This document shows positions 49,342-59,385 of a stretch of 64,000 nt of DNA, in pieces. Position 1 is the first letter of the stretch. Each line of letters opens with the position of its first letter. A program made the position numbers and the translations under genes. Origin of the DNA: Pseudo-nitzschia pungens (lineage: Eukaryota > Bacillariophyta > Bacillariophyceae > Bacillariales > Bacillariaceae); contig CM074759.1 of NCBI GenBank assembly GCA_037355855.1, forward strand, positions 2,170,001 to 2,234,000. The letters run 5' to 3'. A model generated the notes under the pieces. The model had not been told where the DNA came from, did not search any database, and saw only the letters and a list, made by a program, of their open reading frames with translations.

Positions 49342-50262
49342 ATGACGATACGGATGGCATCCATCCTCCGGTTCTGCTTCGCGGTTTTGTTATCGTCGTT
49401 TTTCGCGACGGCGATCGGAGCCAGCGACAGCAGTGCCGCTGCCGCTGCCGCCGCCGCCACCAAACGAGAAGGATCGGTCGTTCGGCTGACCCTCGACAAC
49501 TACGAAGCGGTGATGAATGCTTCCGACTCCGACGACTCGCACCGGTACGGCGTCGTCTTTGTCAAGTTTTTTGCGCCGTGGTGCAGCCATTCCAAGAAAC
49601 TGAAGCGCGACTGGGATCGGCTGGCAGAAACCGCGAGGAGCGACAAGGGACTCCTGGTGGCCGAGGTCGATTGCACCGATGGCATCGCCGGCGGCGGCAA
49701 GGCCCTGTGCCAGCGGTTCGGAATCGAGTCCTTCCCGACGCTCAGGTACGGCGCCCCGACCGATCCACCGCGCTCGTTCGAAGACTACAACGGGAAGCGA
49801 ACCCATGCCCACCTGCTGGCCTTTTGCCGGCGCGTCCTCTTGCCGATGCTCTGCTCGCCCCTGGCGGAAGCAGCCGCGGCAGCGGGAGCGGGAGCGTCCC
49901 GTCCTCCGCGCGATGGGTGCGCCGAGAGAAAAACCGAGAGCGAGGACAGGGACCGGGACACCGCGGAGGGCGACTACTACGCCTCGCTCTCGATCGACCA
50001 ACTGCGGGTCGCGATCCGGAGCCACGAGGAACAACTCGAGGCCGCCGAGAGGAACTTTCGGCGCGAGGTCCGGCGGTTGACGGGCGAGCACGAGGTGGCG
50101 AAAGAAACGAAACGATCGGCCGTCGAAAAAGTGCTGCTGTCGGACGGAGAGCTGGAGCTCGCGAGGCAGACGCTCGCCATGCTCCGGAAGCAAGAGAACA
50201 ACCCGCGGCCGGTGTCCGGGGACAAAGACAGACCGAGACAGAAACGCAGCGACGAGCTGTGA
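49342..50262 (+). CDS. PDI-like ER thioredoxin-fold protein with CSHS active site
   Basis: 306 residues, single exon. Signal peptide (MASILRFCFAVLLSSFFATA) from the first or second Met. A thioredoxin domain follows: VVFVKFFAPW, active site CSHS, KKLKRDWDRL, and the cis-Pro loop GIESFPTLRYG. A helical coiled-coil-like tail (~215-285) ends KRSDEL, an ER-retention signal. Order and motifs match the selenoprotein at 39562-40850, so the two are paralogues in divergent orientation. Here Sec is Cys and the second Cys is Ser, a CxxS site that can form mixed disulfides but not the intramolecular one; isomerase or holdase roles are more likely than oxidase. It lacks the two introns of its paralogue. 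Confidence 0.88.
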   Translation: MTIRMASILRFCFAVLLSSFFATAIGASDSSAAAAAAAATKREGSVVRLTLDNYEAVMNASDSDDSHRYGVVFVKFFAPWCSHSKKLKRDWDRLAETARSDKGLLVAEVDCTDGIAGGGKALCQRFGIESFPTLRYGAPTDPPRSFEDYNGKRTHAHLLAFCRRVLLPMLCSPLAEAAAAAGAGASRPPRDGCAERKTESEDRDRDTAEGDYYASLSIDQLRVAIRSHEEQLEAAERNFRREVRRLTGEHEVAKETKRSAVEKVLLSDGELELARQTLAMLRKQENNPRPVSGDKDRPRQKRSDEL

Positions 50263-51410
50263 GACGCTGCAGGGAGGGAAGAATGGGATTGAGCGCTTGA
50301 TTGATGGATGGATGGATTAATGGATTCATGGATTCATTCGACCTCCGCAGAATGCCATGGACGAAACACATCACAGGAAACCGAAGCGATCGCAACAGAA
50401 TGCGGAGGAAGGAAGGTGTCTCTGGCGCGAATCAACAATTATGTTTTGTGCATTCCTGATGCAATAACGAAGAGCTGTGAGCGGTTCGTAGCAAGAAAGA
50501 AACAAAGAAGAAGTAAATCCGATCCCCTCGTTGGGGGGATTCCGAGATTTCTCATCCGTGACTCTCGATAGGTTTGGAACGGGGAACGAATGCTGCGGTT
50601 GTTTCCTCGGTTCACACCGTCATTGTCATTGCACATCAGCTCGCAAACGAAAAACGACTGGCGGACGGGTTGCTTTCGACTGTAAAGGAATTTCTGTACC
50701 GAAAATAAATAATAAGGATTCATTCGCTTTGCCACTGTTTGGCAAGCGAGAGAGCTCCGCGGAACAAAGAATTTCGAGTCCAAGCGTCAGACTCTCTCAA
50801 CCAGTTCATAAAACAACGGAACAATAGGAAAGGAAACAACATTTTCGACCTCGATAACAAGAACCCTAGCAGTATAATGTTATTACCATCCATTATTTTT
50901 CAAAAAATAGAACCACCAGCCACCGGTTTCCCATGCCCAGTTCCCTTCCACTTCATATATACTTCTTCGCTAGTCTGGTCGTACCGGTACCAGTATCTCA
51001 TTGCTTATCCGTCCATGCTTTCCAATACTAACGTACAGTAATTGCCTGTTAGTACTAGATTGTTGGTTTTAAACTATCAGCACCAGCAGATCGAGTATTA
51101 TTATTATTTTTTGGTGCGGGGAACATTCTGTTCAGGAATACGCAATTAAACAAATTCTCGAAGCCCCCTTCAGTGTAACCAAAAATGCGGTTCATTAGTA
51201 CGTACCGTAGTATTACTTGGTACGTGTGACAACGTAGGTCCTGTCATGGACCCGGTTGAAGTTCCTTTCCTCTCACAAAACGAAGAAGAACAGAAACTGC
51301 AGAAAATGGAATGCGACGCTGATCGGAAGTGAGGAGCAACCATCAACCATCAACGATCGAGGGGCCGAAGCACAGCATTGAGTATTGCAATAGAAACAAA
51401 GAACTCCGCA
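50263..51410. other. Intergenic, no supportable gene
   Basis: About 1.1 kb. A GGAT/GATT simple repeat follows the PDI-like stop codon (50300-50340) and resembles one in intron 2 of its paralogue (39965-40015). The right end probably holds the promoter of the cupin gene. Confidence 0.5.
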
Positions 51411-52327
51411 ATGTACGAGAACATTCCCAGACCGTTGTTACTGCTATTGCTGATTTCCGTGGTTGTTACCACGGAGGTGGAAGGATTTTTTGCCACGACC
51501 AAGTCGTCTTCTTTGGCCAGGCCATCCATTCATCGCCTGTCATCCTCCGCCGTTGACGCCGTTGCATCCGAGGAACAAGTTCGGGACGAACCCATCGACG
51601 AAGCTTTTACACCCTATCGAGGGGAACAGCCCAAGGAAGCGCTGAGTGAAATCTTCGTTCCGCAGGTGTTTTCGCATTCCCTGGACTGCGGAGATGCGAT
51701 CGATGAGGAGAAACTGTGGGTGCCGCAGACGGATTCCGTTTCCTTCCGCCCCCTCTGCTTTTGCGTTTCCGGCGGATACTATGTCAACCTGTTGCGGGTC
51801 CGTGGCGCCGGACTCTTGTCCAGGCACAGGCATCCCGGCCCGGTCCACGGCCACGTTCTCAAGGGAAAATGGTCGTATCTGGAACACGACTGGGTTGCCG
51901 AGGCCGGGAGTTACGTGTTTGAGCCGCCGGGGGAAATTCACACGCTGGTAGTTCCCGAGGGCGTTGACGAAATGGTACGAATCGAAGCGCGCCGCGGAAT
52001 CAATCAAAACCGTCGTTTGGGAAGGTTTCGGATGGGAGCAACAGCGGGCATCCGACCGCTTCGCACGCCCAAACTGCCGGGTTGGTTTCACTCGAGATAT
52101 TCTTTCATGCTAACGCACCAATGTCGTTTTCTTTTTCATTCGCTCAACCGATTTCTACAATAACAACACAGATCACTCTCTTTCACGTAACCGGTAGCCT
52201 TTTGTATTGCGATCCGGATGGAAAGGTGATAGGTGCCGAAGATGTCTTCACCAAACTAGAACTTGCGAAGAAACATTACGAAAAAGTGGGACTGGGAGAA
52301 GATTTCGTTCAGCAGTTTGTCCGATGA
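51411..52327 (+). CDS. Cupin protein, 2,4'-dihydroxyacetophenone dioxygenase (DAD)-like, possibly plastid-targeted
   Basis: Exons 51411-51974 and 52172-52327 join in frame (DEM-ITLFHVTG) to 239 residues; the 197-bp intron is GT-AG. The N-terminus is a signal peptide (LLLLLLISVVV) ending VEG-FFATT, with Phe at the cleavage site as in diatom plastid proteins. The cupin core has RHRHPGPVHGHVLKGKW, whose His residues would bind a metal, and YVFEPPGEIHTLVV with the last ligand His. The end, ITLFHVTGSLLYCDPDG followed by AEDVFTKLELAKKHYEKVG, is typical of DAD-type proteins. The family includes Fe-dependent ring-ketone C-C cleaving enzymes, but the substrate here is unknown. The start is the Met nearest the signal peptide. 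Confidence 0.82.
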
Positions 52328-53969
52328 AGAAATGATTTCATGCATGCATTCAAAGGAATGGAGTAGTGGTAGATGGGTTCTGCTGCATGCCATTCGTGGG
52401 AGTTTATTACTTTATTTTACGCAGTACGAAAATAGACGCTTTTGCTGATCACGATGCCGATTTTTCGCGTTGATGCAATGCACTAGTACTACTACCATAG
52501 GGCCGCTGTTATTGTTGTTAATACCACCACCATGTTCGTTGATTAAATGCTTTCAGATCAAAGAAAATGCAAAAATTACCGTAAGGTGATAGAGAAGGAG
52601 CTCATATTGTGTCGTGAGGTTCCAGCGACACAGAATGAATCATGTGTTTCTAGGGTTAGAAGAGCAGTAGTATGCAGTTGAACAGAGTTCAAGAAAGAAG
52701 ACTGGCAGAAAAGTTGGATACATTCTCAAGCATAAACATAGTCACTCTACATAATTGATGAATGACAACTTTGCAGTACAAAGGTCTCTAATTTACTGGG
52801 AGCACTCAGTTCTACTCAGTTTGAATGAAACTTGGTACTTGATATGCTCTTGCAACAAAAGTTTTGTAATATCTAGGTTTGGTACCAGCAGTATTGTTAT
52901 GTGGCTGAAATAAGACAAAATCAGGAACCAGTTATTTAGCTGAAGGGTCAATTGTTTGCAATGGATCTACTCTTAGTGCAACACACCAGGAACAGCCTCA
53001 TGATACAAATGACTGCTGGCTCCACAGCACTACAAGTTTGATAGATCCCACTGAGACCTTCTCACCTTCAGCAAGAAGTGTACCAAGTACGCCTTTATGT
53101 AGTTAAAAACATTCTGAATTGCATTGAAATAAAAGCTGTCAAATCATTTTAGTATTGACAACTAACTTCTGGTTGGAGGAAGAGCAGCAGTTCAAGAAAA
53201 TTAAAAACTTCTTCAAAGTATCTACAGGTGCAATTTATTGCAATGTAATGGAGAAGAAGAGCATAGAATTTTTTGATGACAAAGACTGGGTACGTGTACC
53301 CTTGAAGAAGTAGAATATTGAGGCATCAATAATGAGAATTTATCAGTTCTTTTTGCTTTTCACAGTTTGAGCAGCAATGCCTTTTGCCCACCTCAGGTCA
53401 ATCAACTGAAGAAGGATGAGGTAAGGATCTACCACACCGTAATCAGTTAGACACACAGTAATTGTTTGAGATGGATGTGAATGTAAATTACTTCCTCCAT
53501 TTCAAAGTAACTGTGTGATGACTTTTATGTGTGTGTTCCCTGTATAAACTGTTGCTTTGTGTAGGAAATACATACAACTTGTATGATGGATATCAAAATA
53601 TTCAAAATTTTAGTTTTTTCCGCATGATACTCTGTGTAAACAAACATGCCAATTTTTGGTGCAGGATTTGGGAGCATTGTGAAAAACATCCCAAAATTGG
53701 TGCACAAGACATCACTGTGTAAAAACACACAAAAAAAGTTGATCAAAACAAGATTGGAAAAAACTCCCATCCAAAACAGCAGTTTTAATTGTGCTCCAGA
53801 GGGTCCATGTCAGAAGGTTCAGAAACAAAGGCAGAGGACCCAACCACACGTACAACTTGGCCACAGATAACAGGGCAGACAAGCACATCAGCACAGTTTC
53901 GCCGAGTGCAAAGCCTCCGGCAAAAACGGTGCCTCCTTTCAGATGGTCTCAAATTATTGCAAACAGCTG

Positions 53970-54266
53970 CTAGCGCAGTTCAGCTGGGTTGGAGATATCA
54001 TACATCTTGTAGCTCAACGCCATTTCGATTGTATTGAATACATACTCAATTGGACCATCAAGGGGGTAATAAGGGGCACGGAACACAAATCGGTGCCCCG
54101 CTGCTAGAATTGTGTTCAACGTCAGTGGATTGTGGTGAACCAGCAAATTATCCATGATAAAGCACTTCCTATTCCCTGGCGTCCCATTCACCAGGGTGGT
54201 GGAATTGTCGGATTGTCGGATTCTCGCCGACGTTGTTGGCAAAATCAGAAGCAGTCGAAAAATCAC
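53970..54266 (-). pseudogene. Tc1/mariner-like transposase fragment
   Basis: About 98 codons hold the second half of a DDE domain: CFIMDNLLVHH (Asp), then a spacer, then FRAPYYPLDGPIEYVFNTIE (Glu). The same spacing and GP-E-Y motif occur in the transposase at 45126-46169. No full-length frame or TIRs are seen, so it is a remnant. Confidence 0.7.
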
Positions 54267-54555
54267 TTTCCGAGGTCAATTTTCCAGCAAAAAAAGGCTC
54301 AAACAGCTCTGGACAAGAAAATTGGTTCAAAGGAGCTGTTGCAACAGGATTTGGGCAACCACCATGGTCCGGGTCGAAACAGGAAGGTGTTGCCAAAAGA
54401 ATGAAAAAAATCAGTGGTCTGACAATGGGGTCAAAACAGAGCACAATAGAGCACGATTAACCCTACACTGAATTAGGTAGAAATTTGTACTACAGAGTTT
54501 TTCTGAGTTTACGTTGAATCGACACAAAAAAGCTTTTTTTTCTTCTTAAAACTGG

Positions 54556-54586
54556 AGGGGGGACAGCTGATAGGAATTCCGTAGTA
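54556..54586. mobile_element. MITE, single arm
   Basis: GGGGACAGCTGATAGGAATT and CCGTAGTA match the right arm of the 95-bp MITE. The left part is not recognisable beyond a TACTACAGA at 54489, which could be a decayed left end. Confidence 0.6.
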
Positions 54587-54997
54587 CCGATATGTAGGAT
54601 TAAAAGACCAGCAATTTCATGTTAAATTGTAACCGTGACACGATTCATTGCATGCGCGCACGCACCATGCGCAACATAGTTTTCTACAGGGTTTCCAGTA
54701 CTGCTTGTAAACAAACAGCAAACACAACAAGACAGCAACGTCGATTCCCCGACAAGATTGCTGTCCTTACATCTTTAGTTTAACTCCGATTTGAATACCT
54801 TGATACTTACATCCTGCTCCTTGAGCAGCTCCCTGTAGAACTACAAGCCTAAGATCTAACTGACTGAGCCCACAGGTAGTTAGAATAGATCTGGTCGATT
54901 CGTTCGATCGCAGTGGTGAATCCGAGACTATCGATAGGATAGAACAGACCGGCACCTCAACCGGTTTGCACGCCTCTGCTCCTGCTGTATATCTCCA

Positions 54998-55049
54998 AGC
55001 TTGCCTTAGGACCTATCAGCTTAAACCCTGTTTCAGCTACATTTTAACA
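54998..55049. repeat. About 52-bp direct repeat, copy 1 (copy 2 at 55422-55473)
   Basis: Both copies begin AAGCTTGCCTTAGGACC and run on through CAGCTTAAACCCTGTTTCAG and CTACATTTTAACA; one internal base differs. Spacing is about 424 bp. No target duplication or coding frame was found between them. Confidence 0.8.
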
Positions 55050-55689
55050 GATTAACAGTCGCAAGCTTGTTGTAAGCTTGCAAAGCTGGAGATCTACAAG
55101 CAACGAAAATAACAAGAAGCAACGACGACGACGAGAAGACCGAATCGATGCTGTTACAGTTATAATTTTATACTGGATCCCCAAGCTCTCCACTGTCGAG
55201 CCGTTCCAAGTATTATTATCATCCTTGTTATTACAAATATAACCATACAAACGGCGTCCCGAAACTCCAAGAATTGACGGAGAAAGAATTTTTCAAAAAT
55301 TCTACTGCTGCTGCACCCATTTCTCCCGTCACGACACAACGTGCCCTTGTTATTGCTGCCAACCACAACAAACACCACACCCACCTTGCTGTTCTAAACA
55401 CAACGCTGTTTCAACGACGTAAAGCTTGCCTTAGGACCCATCAGCTTAAACCCTGTTTCAGCTACATTTTAACATTTCAATGATACAAGATTGATGGTTT
55501 CCGTTGCGATATGAAACGGACAATGAAGATACAAGTGGTGGTTGAAAACCGTGCCACCTCTTTTTCGTACAGTACGTGTATGCGCTGGAGAAGAAAATTT
55601 CATTTTGGGTCCGAATTCAATTCATCACTGGGAGTACTCGTACAGAATCTCATTCATCACCACTAATGCATCAAACAGAAGAACACTCT

Positions 55690-55784
55690 TACTACAAAAT
55701 TCCTATCAGCTGTCCCCCGGTTCTACATCCCCAACTACTAATTTCTACGGAAACCTGGGGACAGCTGATAGGAATTTTGTAGTA
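55690..55784. mobile_element. 95-bp fold-back MITE, copy 2
   Basis: Same length and ends as the copy at 12047-12141. The outer 28 bases of the two arms pair perfectly here, so this copy is the better preserved. It ends 60 bp before the start codon of the next gene and probably lies in its promoter or 5' UTR. Confidence 0.85.
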
Positions 55785-55844
55785 ATCCACACAATCACAC
55801 CGAAAGGTCATAGTAACGCCACCAATTGTTGTTGCAACACTATC

Positions 55845-57104
55845 ATGTTCGGAAGCAAAATTGTCCTCCGTGCCCTGCTTGCAGCAGCTGCCATGTCCGC
55901 TGCGGACGCTACGGTACCCTCTGACGTTCCTTCTATGAAACCCTCTGGAGTCCCTTCGGGCGTTCCATCTGCAGTCCCTTCGGGCGTTCCCTCCGGACAA
56001 CCTTCGGACGTTCCCTCTGGAATTCCCTCTGCATCCCCTTCGGATGTTCCTTCCATGATTCCCTCTGCATCCCCTTCGGATGTTCCCTCCGCAGTCCCTT
56101 CGGGCGTTCCCTCTGGGATTCCCTCTGCAGTCCCTTCGGGCGTTCCTTCTATGATTCCCTCTGCATCCCCTTCGAATGTTCCCTCTGCTACTCCCTCCGG
56201 ATCGCCTTCGGACGTCCCTTCTGGTAATCCCAGCGTCTCCGTCTTTCCCTCTTCCGCTCCCTCCACGAACCCCTCCGTGTCTGTTTACCCTTCAGGCTCT
56301 CCTTCCTCCAACCCCTCCGTGTCTGTTTACCCGTCGAGCTCTCCCTCCTCCAACCCCTCCGTGTCTGTCTATCCTTCCAGCTCTCCTTCCTCGAACCCCT
56401 CCGTCTCGACCTTCCCTTCTACTTCTCCCTCGGAAGCCCCTTCTGCATCCGTCACTGTCACTTTGGAATATGAGACTGTAATGGACCAAGACCAGGTCGA
56501 GTCCGATGTGTCCACGGTTGCTTGTTGGGGTTGTTCGGTTGAGGATTTGCAGACTTCCACTGTTGGTGTATTGGCCACGTTCATTGACTGTCCTGACGTC
56601 TCCCCTGCTGTGAGCTGTTGGGAGGTCTTCATCGAATGGACCACGACGGTGGAGGACCCTGCCTTTGATCCCGATGCTGTTGTGATGAGCTTTGCGGAAG
56701 CCGTGTTGACAGGATCGATCCTCAGAACGTTCGGAATTGCCGGACTAGAGGTCCCCAGAACACTTTACTTTGACACCAGCGACTCCCCCAGCGATTCCCC
56801 CACCGATTCCCTTTCGTCTGCCACAACCGACAGCACCACCGACATCACCACAGCAGTGCCCGAGGCGATCCCGCTACCCACCTTGGCTCCAACCGCAGCT
56901 CCCACCGCAGCTCCTACCCTCATGCCAACCAAGACCCCTACCAGGTCCCCCACCAAGGGTGGCAAAAAGGGCAAGAGTACCAAGGCCCCCACCAAAAAGC
57001 CTACGAAGTCTCCCAAGAAGAACAAGTCTCCCAAGAGTACCAAGGCCCCCACCAAAAAGCCCACCAAGTCTCCCAAGAAGACCAAGCCCCCCGAACGTGC
57101 ATAA
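55845..57104 (+). CDS. Secreted Ser/Pro-rich protein with Lys-rich tail, cell-wall type
   Basis: 419 residues from the Met at 55845, chosen for its signal peptide (MFGSKIVLRALLAAAAMSAADA). Residues ~25-205 are VPSG/VPSA and NPSVSVYPS repeats. A folded domain of about 110 residues follows (VTLEYETVMDQDQVESD to VPRTLYFDT), with Cys in VACWGCSVED, FIDCPD and VSCWEVF. Then a Ser/Thr/Asp stretch, PTAAPTAAPT repeats and a basic tail with KAPTKKPTKSPKK twice. Ser-Pro spacers plus a clustered-Lys tail recall silica-associated proteins of diatoms, but no motif specific to a named family is seen. The C-terminal codons and the stop recur downstream as a tandem repeat. Confidence 0.82.
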   Translation: MFGSKIVLRALLAAAAMSAADATVPSDVPSMKPSGVPSGVPSAVPSGVPSGQPSDVPSGIPSASPSDVPSMIPSASPSDVPSAVPSGVPSGIPSAVPSGVPSMIPSASPSNVPSATPSGSPSDVPSGNPSVSVFPSSAPSTNPSVSVYPSGSPSSNPSVSVYPSSSPSSNPSVSVYPSSSPSSNPSVSTFPSTSPSEAPSASVTVTLEYETVMDQDQVESDVSTVACWGCSVEDLQTSTVGVLATFIDCPDVSPAVSCWEVFIEWTTTVEDPAFDPDAVVMSFAEAVLTGSILRTFGIAGLEVPRTLYFDTSDSPSDSPTDSLSSATTDSTTDITTAVPEAIPLPTLAPTAAPTAAPTLMPTKTPTRSPTKGGKKGKSTKAPTKKPTKSPKKNKSPKSTKAPTKKPTKSPKKTKPPERA

Positions 57105-57290
57105 ACTCGAAACCGGTCGTGTTCTCTCATTGAAGTCGCCGCCAGCCGGTGTCACAAGAAGACCAAAATCCCCAAAATTGCATAATGTCGAAAACAATGC
57201 GTTTTCCAATTGAACTCGCCACCGTGTCTCTCTAGAAGACCAAGGCTCACAAAATTGCATAATCCAGAAAACATCGTGTTTTACAGTGCT
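57075..57290 (+). repeat. About 80-bp tandem repeat spanning the stop codon and 3' UTR
   Basis: Three units begin AAGAAGACCAA (57075, 57156, about 57234). Each still encodes a KKTK...A ending followed by TAA, though only the first is translated. It records duplication of the last codons plus the stop. Confidence 0.8.
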
Positions 57291-59385
57291 AATCGATACA
57301 ATACAACGAAACTGTCACGCTACAGAGCTGAGCGCTTTGGCTCAGCTCCCTCCACTATTCACTATTCACGATTTTATCCCTTTAAATTAAGACACCTATC
57401 AAGCCCTCCCCTTTCGATGATTCCGATGCACCTCTAGGAGAGTATCTTGTAGTAACTGAGTGTATGCAATAGCGTTCGAACAGTATCCTCTGTAGTCTCA
57501 CGATTTGCCAGCACCATGTGCTGTCCTTTTGTTATCGCTATCACCTCTTATTTGCTGACAAGCAAATATCAACGCAGACGTACACCCGAGATGGCGCCGG
57601 GGTATCCCATAGGATACCCGTATATTAACACGGAGGTGTGCAACCTTACGTTGCATTATTAACAAAGACAGGATTCATATCTATCGAAATTTCTGTAATC
57701 CACTGTTTGCTCACTATTTCACAGAAAAAAAACCGAAAACACTAAAACACCATGCCAAGGCTACTGCTACTATTAGCAGTACTACTTCTATTAGTAGTAG
57801 TAGAGGTGGTAGTGGTAGTAGTAGTAATACTAGTAGTAGTGGTAGTACTAGTAGTACTACTAGTACTACTTCGATATTTGATCATCAGCAAGAGATATGA
57901 ATAAGACAACAGAAACAGCAATAACAGCAGCCCACAGAGTGCTGGCAAACAGTAAGTCTACAGGGGGATACTGTTCAAGCGCTAGTATTGTACACACTCA
58001 GATACTACAAGACACCCCCCTGGAGGTATAATAGTATCGGTCGATAGAGAGGGCATGCTAGGGTGCTTAATTGAAAGGAGTTAGCTCAGCTCAGCTCTGT
58101 ATTTGGGGCAGCATCTTGTTCCCTTGTAGCATAGCACTCCAGTATGGGCATGGTGATACCAATGGTGGTATGCATTTCCTTACTAGTAGTATTACTAGCA
58201 GCATTTCATGCATTTCTAGTACTGTACTAGTACTAGCTCCATGAGAACATCTAAACAAGCGTGAGCTCTGGTACATCTATCAATCACATCTGGAGATACA
58301 TGCTGTCTATCAGGACAGTACATGGGTGTACTAGTACATAGTAACTGTAGGTAATACCAGTAGTAGTATCCCAACACCGTGGTGTTTCACTACTACTACT
58401 AGTCAGCTTATGTCATATCAATTACTACTAGTACTAGTACTACTACTACTACTAATAGTAGCATACAGGATCAATGGTTCCAAGCCATTGCTTTGATAAT
58501 TGCTGTTTGTTTTGTTGGCTAGTGAAAGTACCCCTGTTGTTGCTGCTAAGGCATGTTCATTTTTGTCGGTCTATTACTACCTGTACCTGTAGTCCTACTG
58601 CTACTGGTACACCGTACGTAATAGTGTCAATACTTCGCACAATATTTTCAAGTCCAAGGAGAGAATGTAACCAAAAGAGCTTTGCGCGCCTTCTGAGCCC
58701 ACTTAGGATTTGTACGTGTTTTCTGGTACTCATTCTTTTCGTTGCATATAGTTATGTTACCATCATCGTACTAACCATACCGTACATACGGTGCAGTTCC
58801 TTTTGTCATTCAGACGATTGATTTTGATGAGATGATTTGTCTTTCGCGCCAAATTTGGAAGATGCCATTTGGCGTCAACCCGGCGCGCCAAGCACGTTGG
58901 TCGGTCATGACGTTATGTATTTTTTGTTTGTTTGTTCTGGCAAAGCGTCGAGAAAAGCTCTGTACCGTACGGTACAGATGGTACTGTTCGTTGCGTTTAA
59001 AATCGTGCATCGCTTCGCGTTTGCTCTGTACGTACTCGCACGCGATGGGACCTGGGACCTAGTAACTTAATTAGCTACCTGGTACACTTTTTGAAACTCC
59101 TCATTGCCGCAGTGCCTGCCACGGGTGTTGCACGGCGATCCCACCATTGTAGGTGCGAGGGTTTCTTCTGCAACCGGAATGCCACCGCACATCGTTTTTG
59201 ATTTTGAATGAATTGGATCGCATCGCATTGCATTGCATTGCATTGACCCCATCCCATTCCATCTTGTCCCATCACAACCCGTCTACAGAGCAACTCAGCA
59301 TCCTCCATACGGCACGAGAAAATCCAAGAGCTCGCAACGAGACCATCTTTCCAATCTCTGTTTTCGTTAGCAACGAACGACCGGC
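57291..59385. other. Intergenic, TAG/CTA microsatellite-rich
   Basis: No gene seen. TACTAG/TAGTAG-type repeats cover 57760-57870 and recur at 58180-58240 and 58380-58460. A short stretch around 58500-58560 resembles the putative ankyrin-like relic near 11250. The GCATTGCATTGCATTGCATT repeat at 59223-59245 lies upstream of the protease gene. Confidence 0.5.

Larger units (their letters stand above)
52328..55844. other. AT-rich intergenic stretch with decayed mobile DNA
   Basis: 3.5 kb without a supportable intact gene. 52450-54480 is AT-rich and includes the decayed transposase at 53970-54266. Then come a single MITE arm (54556-54586), a pair of direct repeats (about 54998-55049 and 55422-55473) and a full MITE copy (55690-55784). 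An open frame reaching upstream from the gene at 55845 passes through this MITE and is not treated as coding. Confidence 0.6.

Noticed and set aside
55808..56266. Minus-strand frame of GTPEGTAEG repeats
   Set aside because: Antisense of the VPSG repeat region of the secreted protein at 55845.
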